Origin: Actinophytocola sp963826035
Lineage (GTDB): Bacteria; Actinomycetota; Actinomycetes; Mycobacteriales; Pseudonocardiaceae
DNA length: 64,000 nucleotides
Direction of reading: 5' to 3'
Assembly: GCA_963826035.1 (NCBI GenBank)
Contig: CAWGVZ010000010.1
Location: forward strand, 620,001-684,000
Shown here: piece by piece, positions 24,597-32,590 of the stretch
How positions within the stretch are numbered: position 1 is the stretch's first letter
How the letters are laid out: the number at the start of each line of letters is the position of its first letter
Program-made: the position numbers and the translations under genes
The notes under the pieces: generated by a model
Seen by the model: only the letters and a program-made list of their open reading frames with translations
Told to the model about the DNA's origin: nothing
Database searches by the model: none

Positions 24597-26081
24597 CTAC
24601 CTCGGCCGGAACACCGATCCCGTGATCCCCTCGACGTCGGTGATCGTCCCGACGCACCGGTACACGGAAAGCTCCGCCTCCCGATCGGCGGGCGTCGGCG
24701 GCAGCACCGAGACGTCCCACCGCTCGGCCCCGTACTCGAGCGACTCGCCGAAACGCGTGGCCAGGAGCGTTTCAGTGGAGCACACCCGCATCACCGTGGC
24801 GTGGGCCTCGAGGACGTCCCGGTACGGATCGGCCACGTCCGGCGGCACGAGCGCGATGGCGAACGTCTCGAACACGTGACCCTCCTCACAAGCGAGCTCG
24901 CGGATGCTGCTCACCTCGCCCTGGATCACCACCATCCCGCTCCAGCACTCGGCCCGCTCCGCGCAGCGTGCCTGAGCGCCCTCTATCGCGGCGGCCGGGC
25001 AGTCCTCGGTGACCGTGGCGATCCCGTAGCTGTCGGCCGGATCCTCGGCGCGGACGCCGCCCTGTCCGTCGTCCGCGATGGCGAAGTACCAGACGCCGGC
25101 CAGCACCAGGACCACGGCGAGCACAGCGGCGATGAGCAGGGTCGCGCGACGGTTCGACGAACCGTCGGGTACGGAGTCCCGCACTTCCGGGGCCGCCGAT
25201 TGACCGAGCGCCGGCGGAGTTGACGGCTGGGCGTCCGCCACGGTCGGCGTGGCCGTGGTGACCGCGTGCCGCGGCCCGCTGAAGTCGCCGACCGTCAGCT
25301 GGCTCAGGTCGGCCCGCAGCGCCGCCGCCTCCGGATACCGGTGCGCCGGGTCGATCGCCAGGCCGCGGCGCAACACGGCCATCAGCTGCGGCGGCGCCCC
25401 CGCCACGTCGAGAACCGGATCCGCGTGGCGGGCCATGATCTCCGGCACGCTCAGCTCGCGCTCGGCCGGGAACCGCGGCGGGAAACCGGCGAGCAGCGTG
25501 TAGAGCGTGGCGGCGAGCGCGTAGACGTCCGACTGCGGCGTCGGCGGGTGCAGGTGGAACGCCTCGGGTGCGGCGTAGGCCGGGGTGAGCGCGGCGAGCG
25601 TCACCGACGTGTCCCGGCCGGCCTCCACCAGCGCCGCCAGGCCGAAGTCCGCCAGTCCAACCGTGCCGTACCGCTTCACCAGGATGTTCCCCGGCTTGAT
25701 GTCGCGGTGCAGCACGCCGAGGTCGTGCGCGGCGGCCAGCGCGTCCGCGATCTTCTGACCGATCTCGGCCACCTCGCGGGGCGGCATCGGCGCGCGCCCG
25801 GCGAGCGACCCGCCGGGGCACAGCTCCATCACCAGGTACGGCCGCGAGTCGGCCAGCACGCCCGCGTCGTGGATCTCCACCACGTGCGGGTGCCCGGAGA
25901 GCCGGCCGGCGGCCTTCACCTCACGCAGGAACCGGCGCTGGTCGCGGTCGTCGAGGATGACCCGAGTGTCGATCTTGACGGCGACCTCGCGGTCGACGGA
26001 CAGCTGCCGCGCGCGGTAGACCACGCCGAACCCGCCCCGGCCCAGCACGTCGATGATCTCGTAGCCCGGCACCTCGGTCAC
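24597..26081 (-). CDS. Membrane Ser/Thr protein kinase with extracellular cysteine domain (third)
   Basis: A 494-residue kinase: GRGGFGVVY, Lys36, HRDIKPGNI (Asp127) and ADFG in a domain of ~7-265; Pro/Thr-rich linker; membrane helix at ~313-335; extracellular domain with cysteines in EDCPA, ARCAERAECW, LACEEGHVF, RVCSTE and YRCVG. The kinase domain is clearly distinct from the two at 14-18 kb. The outer domain shares their C-x-E-x-H pattern. It is divergent from a GNAT gene with a 59-bp gap. Confidence 0.88.
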   Translation of the reverse strand: MTEVPGYEIIDVLGRGGFGVVYRARQLSVDREVAVKIDTRVILDDRDQRRFLREVKAAGRLSGHPHVVEIHDAGVLADSRPYLVMELCPGGSLAGRAPMPPREVAEIGQKIADALAAAHDLGVLHRDIKPGNILVKRYGTVGLADFGLAALVEAGRDTSVTLAALTPAYAAPEAFHLHPPTPQSDVYALAATLYTLLAGFPPRFPAERELSVPEIMARHADPVLDVAGAPPQLMAVLRRGLAIDPAHRYPEAAALRADLSQLTVGDFSGPRHAVTTATPTVADAQPSTPPALGQSAAPEVRDSVPDGSSNRRATLLIAAVLAVVLVLAGVWYFAIADDGQGGVRAEDPADSYGIATVTEDCPAAAIEGAQARCAERAECWSGMVVIQGEVSSIRELACEEGHVFETFAIALVPPDVADPYRDVLEAHATVMRVCSTETLLATRFGESLEYGAERWDVSVLPPTPADREAELSVYRCVGTITDVEGITGSVFRPR

Positions 26082-26140
26082 GGCGAGAGCGTACTTGGCC
26101 CCTGAAGGCCATTCACATAACGGACGTCTAGTTTTGGCCC

Positions 26141-26698
26141 ATGGCCGAAGCCACCGTGCGCCCCGCCGAACTCGCCGACGCGGACCAGATCGCCAGGATC
26201 CAGCTCACCACCTGGCGCAGCGCCTACCGCGACCTGCTGCCCGCCGAGGTGCTCGACGGACTGTCCGCCGACGACGCGGCGCAGACCTGGCGCCAGACCA
26301 TTTCGCAGGGCCCGGCCCAGGTGTTCGTGGCCACCGAGGGCACCTGGCACGTGGGCTTCTGCGCGGCCGGCCCCGCACCGCAGGAGGAGTCGGCGGGCGC
26401 CGACGGCACGCCCGTCCCGGACGCCGACCAGGTGGCGCTGGTGAGCACGTTGCTCGTGGAGCCGCGCTGGGGTCGCCGGGGCCACGGCGGCCGCCTGCTG
26501 GCGACGGCCGGCGCCGCGATGCGCACGGCCGGCACCGCGCGCGGCATCTGCTGGATCGCCGAAGGTGACAAGGCCTCGCTCAGCTTCTATGAGCGAACAG
26601 GGTGGGTTCGGGACGGCACTGTCCGTACTCTCGACGCGGCCGGCCGGCCACTCCGCGAGGTCCGCCTGACCGGCACACTTGACCTGAAACTCACCTGA
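26141..26698 (+). CDS. GNAT family N-acetyltransferase
   Basis: A 185-residue acetyltransferase. The N-terminal VRPAELADADQIARIQLTTW and the acetyl-CoA site LLVEPRWGRRGHGGRLLATA are typical, and FYERTGW closes the fold. Substrate unknown. It is divergent from the third kinase; the AT-rich CATAACGGACGTCTAG upstream probably contains the promoter. Confidence 0.85.
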   Translation: MAEATVRPAELADADQIARIQLTTWRSAYRDLLPAEVLDGLSADDAAQTWRQTISQGPAQVFVATEGTWHVGFCAAGPAPQEESAGADGTPVPDADQVALVSTLLVEPRWGRRGHGGRLLATAGAAMRTAGTARGICWIAEGDKASLSFYERTGWVRDGTVRTLDAAGRPLREVRLTGTLDLKLT

Positions 26699-26839
26699 AC
26701 TGTGCGAATTTCCTTGAAGCACCCGCATTTCTGAACACGAGGCGTACGCTCACGGCATTGGTCTTCGTCCGACAGTGGTCATATCACCAACCCGTTCGGG
26801 TACGCTGTCGCGCGGTCCTCAACTCCCACTGGAGGTTTC

Positions 26840-27355
26840 GTGGTGCTCGCGTGGCTGGGCATAACCCTCGGGGTTGCCTTCGGCTCCGCGCTGCTCCCTC
26901 TCCTCAGCATCGAGATCTTCCTCGTGGGCCTTGCCATGCAGCAGCCGGAGATCCCGTGGCTGCTACTCGGCGCGGTGGTGGCCGTCGGGCAGGTCGCCGG
27001 CAAGCTCGTCTACTACTTCGCCGCCAAGGGCACGCTGCACCTGCCCGCGTTCATGCACCGCAAGAAGGAACGGGCGCCGTCCGCACGCCGGGAACGCTGG
27101 CACCTGCGTACCAAACGGTTGCGCGGCTGGGTGGAGTTCCTGCGGGAGAAGTGCCACCGCCACCCGAAGTGGATGGTCGGTACCTACGGCCTCAGCTCGG
27201 TGGTCGGGCTGCCGCCGTTCATGGCGACCTCGGTACTGGCCGGTATGGTGCGGATGAAGCTCTCCGCGTTCCTGTCCGCCGGACTGGTCGGCCGGTTCAT
27301 CCGGTTCAGCGTGGTGGCCGCCTGCCCAGCCATGTTCGCCGGCTGGATGGGCTAG
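26840..27355 (+). CDS. Small membrane protein, DedA/VTT-like
   Basis: A 171-residue protein with hydrophobic segments at ~2-50 and ~115-165 around a basic central loop (HRKKERAPSARRERWHLRTKR). The pattern, with GKLVYYFAAKG and GLPPFMATSVLAGMVRM, resembles a reduced VTT/DedA (YqaA-like) protein. Function unknown. Two consecutive GTG codons (26840 and 26843) can start it; GGAGG at 26831 fits the second better. Its stop lies 10 bases before a long repeat array. Confidence 0.65.
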   Translation: MVLAWLGITLGVAFGSALLPLLSIEIFLVGLAMQQPEIPWLLLGAVVAVGQVAGKLVYYFAAKGTLHLPAFMHRKKERAPSARRERWHLRTKRLRGWVEFLREKCHRHPKWMVGTYGLSSVVGLPPFMATSVLAGMVRMKLSAFLSAGLVGRFIRFSVVAACPAMFAGWMG

Positions 27356-27365
27356 CCCGCCTCCC

Positions 27366-27836
27366 CCGAGATCGCGGTTCCCGCACGCGAGATCCCGGTT
27401 CCCGCACGCGAGATCGCGGTTCCCGCACGCGAGATCGCACCTCCCGCACGCGAGATCCCGGTTCCCGCACGCGAGATCGCACGTCTGGCACGCGAGATCC
27501 CGGTTCCGGACAAGCCTGGCCGCCGCGCACGGGCTCGGTCCGCGGCGCGAGGGAGACCACCGCCCGGCCGAGGTCGAAATCCGCCCACCTCAGCCGCGGA
27601 ACTCGCCTGCCAGAACCGCGAACATGCGTACCGGATATGGGAACATGCGGTCCGGACATGGCGACATGCGTGCGGGAACCGCGAACTCGCGTGCCGCAAC
27701 CGCGATCTCGCGTGCCGCAACCACGAACTCGCGTGCCGCAACCACGAACATGCGGGCCAGAGTGGGGACATGCGTGCGGGAACCGTGAACTCGCGTGCCG
27801 GTGGTGGGGACATGCGCGCGGGAACCGGGTTTGCGG
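27366..27836. repeat. 21-bp opposed repeat array, largest in the window (family A)
   Basis: Left arm: seven 21-bp units at 27366, 27387, 27408, 27429, 27450, 27471 and 27492 (GCGAGATCGCGGTTCCC type). A centre of about 90 bp follows. Right arm: about eleven units in the opposite orientation (ends CGAACTCGC, CGATCTCGC or CGAACATGC) to 27836. The 596-bp gene-free gap holds nothing else I recognise except an AT-richer stretch at 27880-27955. Confidence 0.93.
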
Positions 27837-27951
27837 GCTGGCCAGCCCAGCGAGCAGACCAGTCGAAAACGGAACCTCAGGGGTACCGTGACGAAACCCA
27901 GCCACTTACCACCTGATTTCCGCCGCGTTCGCTGGGACGTAACGAACACTT

Positions 27952-28278
27952 TTAAGGCCGGGGAGGCGGGCTGGTCACGTCGTTGCCGATGGTCACCGGG
28001 GTGCAGTCCATGACGATCGCGTCGTAGTTGAGGAAACTGTTGTCACCGATGGTGATCAGGTAGCCATAGTCGCACTGGAAGCGCGGCATGATCCACGAGC
28101 CCTCGCCGATCGAACCGAGCAGTTCGGACAGAACGGCGCGGCGCTGCACGTCCTCCCCCGAGCCGGTCGCGTTGAACCGGTCTAGGAGGGACTGGCAGCG
28201 CCGCCGCTCGGCTACCAGCTCGGGGTCGCTGTCCTGGTACAGCTCCCCGCGCAGCATTCGTTCCTTCTGATCACTCAC
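27952..28278 (-). pseudogene. Truncated maltose/sugar O-acetyltransferase
   Basis: The 108-residue frame begins like Maa/LacA-type acetyltransferases: KERMLRGELYQDSDPELVAERRRC (maltose-acetyltransferase N-terminal domain, given here in part) and then WIMPRFQCDYGYLITIGDNSF, the first coils of the left-handed beta-helix. It ends at VTIGNDVTSPPPRP, where intact enzymes continue ~80 residues with the catalytic histidine and acetyl-CoA coils. Those coils are not found downstream in any frame. Its GTG overlaps the MauE-like stop by 4 bp. Most likely a relic broken by deletion next to the repeat array. Confidence 0.78.
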
Positions 28279-29075
28279 CCAACCATCATGTCAGCATCGG
28301 CCGGCACGAAGACCACACGCACGTCCGACGGCCAACAGGTCAGGCGCGGCACGGCGAAGACCGCCGTCTCCGCGCCGGCCGCGTACGTGAGGATGCGCCA
28401 GTCGCCTTCGTCCCAGTGCTCCAGCACCTCCGACCGCAGCCGGTCGACCGACCCGCGATACGCCTCGCTCTTGTACAGCTGCTCCAGAGTCGACTCCAGC
28501 GGAACCTCGAAAGCCTGCCCGCCGAGCGGGTGGGCCATCCGGATCCGCCAGCGGCGCAACGGAATCAGCCACCGGTGGTCCAGCTCCGGGGAGAGCACGA
28601 ACACCAGCGCCAGCTCCGCCACCAGCACGACCGGAGCAAGTGGACTGTCCACTATCGACAGAGGCCACCACTGGGTGGCGAACAGGGCGAGCACGCTCGC
28701 CGCCACGAGCACGCCGGCTCGCGCGAAACTGCGCCACCGCACCGGCGCGTGCTTCTCACCGAGACAGCCGCACGACGAGTCGGGCGCCTTCCACCGCGCG
28801 TAACCCAGGTAGCCGAGCAGCCCGGCCGTCAACCCGACCGCCAGGTACGAGGCCACGAACACCATGGGCAGCAACAGAAGTACGCCGACACCCAACTCCG
28901 CCGCGCCGACCGTGCGGTAGGCGCCGACCACGCGCTCCTTGCCCACCAACCGGCTCAGCGCCGACCGGCGCGCCGCCGCCGGCGCGCTCGGAGCCACCAG
29001 CTTGAAGTAACTCGCCCACACGAGCACGGCGCCGACCACCATCGGCTGCACGCCGGCAATCCACTCGATCACCAT
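28275..29075 (-). CDS. MauE/DoxX-like redox membrane protein with C-terminal cytoplasmic domain
   Basis: A 266-residue protein. Residues 1-160 form four membrane helices of the MauE/DoxX type with VWASYFKL, GAAELGVGVLLLLP and the paired cysteines SCGCLG (Cys102, Cys104), the motif MauE uses in disulfide formation of methylamine dehydrogenase. A further ~95-residue cytoplasmic part (QAFEVPLESTLEQLYKSEAY...) is unrecognised. ATG at 29075 has AAAGGAC upstream. It is third in an operon after a Cys-rich protein and a Tat protein, so it probably handles their thiols. Confidence 0.82.
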   Translation of the reverse strand: MVIEWIAGVQPMVVGAVLVWASYFKLVAPSAPAAARRSALSRLVGKERVVGAYRTVGAAELGVGVLLLLPMVFVASYLAVGLTAGLLGYLGYARWKAPDSSCGCLGEKHAPVRWRSFARAGVLVAASVLALFATQWWPLSIVDSPLAPVVLVAELALVFVLSPELDHRWLIPLRRWRIRMAHPLGGQAFEVPLESTLEQLYKSEAYRGSVDRLRSEVLEHWDEGDWRILTYAAGAETAVFAVPRLTCWPSDVRVVFVPADADMMVG

Positions 29076-29100
29076 CAGGTCCTTTCTGTCGAGCGGGAAA

Positions 29101-29132
29101 GGGGCGGCGCCGCGTCGTTGGGACGCCGCCCC
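29101..29132 (-). terminator. Hairpin between Tat protein gene and mauE-like gene
   Basis: Arms GGGGCGGCG and CGCCGCCCC (9 bp) with a 14-base loop lie 12 bases after the stop of the Tat gene and 26 bases before the MauE-like start. With no T tract it may attenuate rather than stop transcription, giving less membrane protein than exported protein. Confidence 0.55.
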
Positions 29133-29143
29133 CGGCTTCCCGG

Positions 29144-29743
29144 TCAGGCCGCCGCGTACACCGTGGCGAGGTCGACCTCGTTGGTGTCGGGCCGCCACGC
29201 GCCGATCACCTGGGCGTGCTTGCCGACCTGCAGCATGGACAGGTCGCTGACGGCCGGCGTGCCGTTGTAGATGGCCGCGGTCGTGCCCGACACGACGTGC
29301 CCGACCAGCCGGTCGCCCTGGTGGTCCATGTGCATCAGGCTGCGGCCGATGGAGGTGATGTGCACCTGCAGGTTGACGATGTTGAGCCACAACGCGTCCG
29401 CCGCGAGCGTGCCGTCCGGCATCCGCACCCCGCGGGCGTAGAGCCCGTCGCCCACCTGCGCCGCGTCCGCCGTGGTCGGGCGCAGCTTCCAGATGCTCGT
29501 GGCCTTCGTCATGTGGATGCGGTTGATCGTGCGGTCGGAGCTGGTGGTCATCAGCATCCCGCCGGCGATGGCCGTGATCCGGCCCTCCACGAAGTTGGGG
29601 TCGGGAGCCCCCGCTTCGACGTCGAGCTTGGGTGCGCCGATCGCCTCCGGCGCCAGCGCGCCGATCGTGGTGGCGCCGACCACCGTGGCGGTGGTGCCGA
29701 GTACCGCACGGGTCAGAAAGTTCCTACGTCCCAACGGATCCAT
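29144..29743 (-). CDS. Tat-exported protein, OB/DUF5666-like repeats
   Basis: A 199-residue protein with a twin-arginine signal (GRRNFLTRAVLG, then a hydrophobic Ala/Thr/Gly/Val core and cleavage near IGAP). The mature part has two related beta units (EGRITAIAGGMLMTTS..., GHVVSGTTAAIYNG...) like small beta-barrel DUF5666-type modules and has no cysteine. I start it at the ATG at 29743 (GGGGAGG 8 bases upstream) rather than the GTG nine bases earlier. It follows the Cys-rich gene with its Shine-Dalgarno overlapping that gene's stop. Function unknown. Confidence 0.8.
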   Translation of the reverse strand: MDPLGRRNFLTRAVLGTTATVVGATTIGALAPEAIGAPKLDVEAGAPDPNFVEGRITAIAGGMLMTTSSDRTINRIHMTKATSIWKLRPTTADAAQVGDGLYARGVRMPDGTLAADALWLNIVNLQVHITSIGRSLMHMDHQGDRLVGHVVSGTTAAIYNGTPAVSDLSMLQVGKHAQVIGAWRPDTNEVDLATVYAAA

Positions 29744-29757
29744 CTCGGACACCTCCC

Positions 29758-30183
29758 CTAGCTTCGGATGTTGACGGGCATGATGCCGGTGGACAGGGAA
29801 CCGATCGCGCTGTACGCCGATGGGGTCAGGTCGATCAGCCGGTTGGTGGCGCAGTTCCCGCTGCAGCAGGACCGCTCACCGCACCACAGGTCGGTCTGCG
29901 GCCCGCAGTCCGCGATGGTCACGGCGATTTCCGTTGTCCGGCAAAGGTTCTTCACATAGAAGGTGTGCCCGCAGGTGCGACGTAAGAGGTCGTCGCCACA
30001 CTTGTCGGGTCTGGTGATGGCGAAACAGTTGTCCGAGGTGTTCGGCCACGCGCAGTGCCGGCTGCCGGATCGGCAGTTGCCGCACGCGCCGCCGCCGGCG
30101 GAGCCACAGGGGCCCCACGCGGCACCGCAACAGAACCACGAGGCTTCCGCGGTCACTGGTGCCCGTTGATCTGGTTGTGCCAT
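29758..30183 (-). CDS. Cys-rich protein with C-terminal double-psi beta-barrel-like domain
   Basis: A 141-residue protein with fifteen cysteines (18, 19, 26, 34, 37, 44, 53, 62, 71, 81, 93, 101, 106, 107, 111). The C-terminal half has the RlpA/barwin/expansin-type pattern: VTIADCGPQ and then IDLTPSAYSAIGSLSTGIMPV. No Sec or Tat signal is visible although so many cysteines suggest an oxidising compartment; it may be exported with the Tat partner encoded next, or use a non-classical leader. First gene of the operon; ATG with AAGGGA upstream. Enzyme activity unknown. Confidence 0.75.
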   Translation of the reverse strand: MAQPDQRAPVTAEASWFCCGAAWGPCGSAGGGACGNCRSGSRHCAWPNTSDNCFAITRPDKCGDDLLRRTCGHTFYVKNLCRTTEIAVTIADCGPQTDLWCGERSCCSGNCATNRLIDLTPSAYSAIGSLSTGIMPVNIRS

Positions 30184-30516
30184 GGGTCATTCCCTTCGGG
30201 GATGCCCGGCCGGCCACATCAGGTCACGCCGAATCCAAACCATGGCGCGCAGAGGCAGGCTCGCACGGGGGAACGCGAGCCCACCCTGACTCCACGCCTG
30301 GCCCTCATCGCGCGCGGGTCCCCGTGAAGCAGGCAGGGTGGGACTTTCGCACGAACAGACGGGAATTGGTTAGCTACTGACGGCACCGACCGTAACTCGC
30401 GAGCCCCCGTTAACACAGCCCGCCAAGTGGCCCAGCCGGTTCGGGCGAACAGGCTAACAGCGGGCGCGGTTGTACCCAGAGTGTGCCGGTGGACCCGCGA
30501 ATATGCGCCGATCGGG
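30184..30516 (-). promoter_or_regulatory. Structured 5' leader region of the Cys-rich operon
   Basis: This 333-bp gap after dapB has no gene. It contains a hairpin GGCTCGC/GCGAGCC (30258-30281) and a longer-range stem CCCACCCTG (30280-30288) with CAGGGTGGG (30334-30342). The two share two bases, so their full forms compete. A 5' leader of the operon would carry both. No known riboswitch class was recognised. Confidence 0.5.
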
Positions 30517-31269
30517 TCAGAGTGAGAGGACGTTCTCCAGACCGAGAGTGAGCCCCGGGCGACCGAGAATCTCCCGGACGCCGAGCACGACACCCGGCAT
30601 GAACGAGTTCCGGTCCAACGAGTCGTGACGGATGGTGAGCGTCTCACCCGCACCGCCGAACAACACTTCCTGATGCGCCACGAGCCCCGCGAGCCGCACC
30701 GAGTGCACCCGCACCTCGTCGACCAGCGCGCCCCGCGCACCGTCCACTTCGGACGTCGTCGCGTCGGGAGCCTTGCCCAGCCCGGCCTCGGCACGGGCGG
30801 CCGCGATGAGCCGCGCCGTGTGCGCGGCCGTGCCGGACGGCGCGTCGACCTTGCCGGGGTGGTGCAGCTCGATGATCTCCGCGGACGGGTAGTACCGGGC
30901 GGCGAGCTGCGCGAACTTCATGGACAGCACGGCACCCAGCGCGAAGTTCGGCGCGATCAACACACCGACGTCCGGCTTCTGCTCGAGCCAGCCGGCGATG
31001 GTGTCCAGCTTGTCCTGGCCGAACCCGGACGTGCCGACCACGCAGTTGATGCCGTGCTCGACACAGAACCGGAGGTTGTCCATGACCACGTCGGGGTGGG
31101 TGAAGTCGACCGCCACCTCGGCACCGGCGTCGACCATGTCGAGCGGGCGGTCACCCGCGTCGACCTGCGCGGCGACCGTCATGCCGTCGGCGGCCTCGAC
31201 CGCCCGGCACACTTCCGCGCCCATCCGGCCGCGTGCTCCGAACACGCCTACACGAATCACGGAACTCAC
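30517..31269 (-). CDS. dapB: 4-hydroxy-tetrahydrodipicolinate reductase
   Basis: A 250-residue NAD(P)H-dependent reductase of lysine/diaminopimelate synthesis. The nucleotide loop GVFGARGRMG (8-17) and the signature ELHHPGKVDAPSGTA (134-148) with catalytic His136/Lys140 are present. A GTG at 31269 overlaps the upstream M16 gene stop by 4 bp; a second GTG three codons later is possible. Coupling pnp-M16-dapB is a conserved actinobacterial order. Confidence 0.95.
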   Translation of the reverse strand: MSSVIRVGVFGARGRMGAEVCRAVEAADGMTVAAQVDAGDRPLDMVDAGAEVAVDFTHPDVVMDNLRFCVEHGINCVVGTSGFGQDKLDTIAGWLEQKPDVGVLIAPNFALGAVLSMKFAQLAARYYPSAEIIELHHPGKVDAPSGTAAHTARLIAAARAEAGLGKAPDATTSEVDGARGALVDEVRVHSVRLAGLVAHQEVLFGGAGETLTIRHDSLDRNSFMPGVVLGVREILGRPGLTLGLENVLSL

Positions 31270-32585
31270 CTCACGACTTCGGCTGGCACATCATCCGGGT
31301 GATCGTAGGGACCGACCAGCGCGGTGGCCACCGGTCGGGTGAGCAACTGACCGGCCAGCGCCGCTACCTGCTCGGTGGTGACCGCGTCGATCTTCTCCAG
31401 GGTCTGCTCGACCGTCAGGTACTCGGCGAAGCTCAGCTCGCCCTTGCCGATCCGGGACATCCGAGAACTCGTGTCCTCCAGACCGAGCACCAGGCTGCCG
31501 CGCAGCTGACCCTTGGCGCGCGCCACTTCGGCGTCGGCCAGGCCCTCGCGCGCCACGTCGCCCAGCACCTCGTGCACCACGCCGGCCACCGAACCCAGCC
31601 GGTCGGGTTGGCAACCCGCGTAGACCGACAGGTGCCCGGTGTCCGCATAGGACGCCACGGACGAGTAGACCTGGTAGGCCAGGCCACGCCGCTCGCGCAC
31701 CTCCTGGAACAGCCGCGAGCTCATTCCACCGCCCAGCGCGGTGTTCAGCACACCGAGCACCCAGCGGCGCTCGTCGTGCCGGTCCAGCGCACGCATGCCG
31801 AGCATCAGGTGCGCCTGCTCGGTGTCGTCCGTGTGCAGCGCCAGCTTCGTCGGCTTGGCGAACCGCGCGCGGCCCGTGCGGGGTGCGCCCGGCGCGTCCT
31901 GGCCGACCAGCCGGTCGCGCAACAGCCGCCGCGCGTGCCGGAGCACGTCGCCGTGGCTGATGTTGCCGGCCGCGGCGAGCACCATCTTCGGCATCGCGTA
32001 GCGGCGCTTGTAGAAGCCGTGCAACGCGGTCCGGCTCATCGAGGAGATCGACTCCTCGGTGCCGAGTACCGGCCGCCCGAGCGGGTGGTCGGTGAGCAGC
32101 GCCTCGATGAACGTGTCGTGCAGCAGGTCCTCGGGATCGTCGTCGCGCATGGCGATCTCCTCGAGGACCACGCTGCGCTCGGTCTCCATGTCCTGCTCCG
32201 CCAGCAAAGCGTCGAAGACCACATCGGACACCAGGTCCATGGCCAGCGGCAGGTCGGAGTCGAGCACGTGCGCGTAGTAGCACGTGTGTTCCTTGGCGGT
32301 GAACGCGTTGAGCTCACCGCCGACCGCGTCGATCTCCTCGGCGATCTGCACGGCCGACCGCTTGGTCGTGCCCTTGAACAGCAAGTGCTCCAGGTAGTGG
32401 GCGGCCCCCGCGACGGACTGCTGTTCGTCGCGGGAACCGACCCCTACCCAAATGCCTACCGAGGCCGAACGGACACCCGGGACCTGCTCGGTGATGACCC
32501 GAAGGCCACCGGGCAACACGGTGCGCTTGACCACGCACCCACCGTCGGTCCGTTCGAGGACCCGGGTGCTTCCGTTACTCGCCAA
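31266..32585 (-). CDS. M16 family zinc metallopeptidase (processing-protease-like)
   Basis: A 439-residue pitrilysin-family protease. The inverted zinc motif HxxEH is HYLEH (His63, Glu66, His67) and the third ligand is Glu143 (VLEEIAM), at the expected 76-residue distance. The C-terminal half contains the inactive repeat with GGGMSSRLFQEVRERRGLAY. It is cytoplasmic, without a signal. The start is a TTG at 32585, ten bases after GGCGGAGG in the end of pnp. Homologues always lie beside pnp in actinobacteria. Confidence 0.92.
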   Translation of the reverse strand: MASNGSTRVLERTDGGCVVKRTVLPGGLRVITEQVPGVRSASVGIWVGVGSRDEQQSVAGAAHYLEHLLFKGTTKRSAVQIAEEIDAVGGELNAFTAKEHTCYYAHVLDSDLPLAMDLVSDVVFDALLAEQDMETERSVVLEEIAMRDDDPEDLLHDTFIEALLTDHPLGRPVLGTEESISSMSRTALHGFYKRRYAMPKMVLAAAGNISHGDVLRHARRLLRDRLVGQDAPGAPRTGRARFAKPTKLALHTDDTEQAHLMLGMRALDRHDERRWVLGVLNTALGGGMSSRLFQEVRERRGLAYQVYSSVASYADTGHLSVYAGCQPDRLGSVAGVVHEVLGDVAREGLADAEVARAKGQLRGSLVLGLEDTSSRMSRIGKGELSFAEYLTVEQTLEKIDAVTTEQVAALAGQLLTRPVATALVGPYDHPDDVPAEVVR

Positions 32586-32590
32586 GGAAC

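Noticed and set aside
26758..27891. 377-codon plus-strand frame across the 27366 array
   Set aside because: Most of the product is RDPGSRTRDRGS-type translation of the repeat units, and it overlaps the better-supported membrane protein gene.
29758..30183. Methylamine dehydrogenase light chain
   Set aside because: Cysteine number and MauE neighbour are suggestive, but the Trp pair for the cofactor and a heavy-chain gene are missing, and the C-terminus looks like a double-psi barrel.
30184..30516. c-di-AMP (ydaO) or other known riboswitch
   Set aside because: The conserved ydaO core sequences are not visible; only generic stems are seen.
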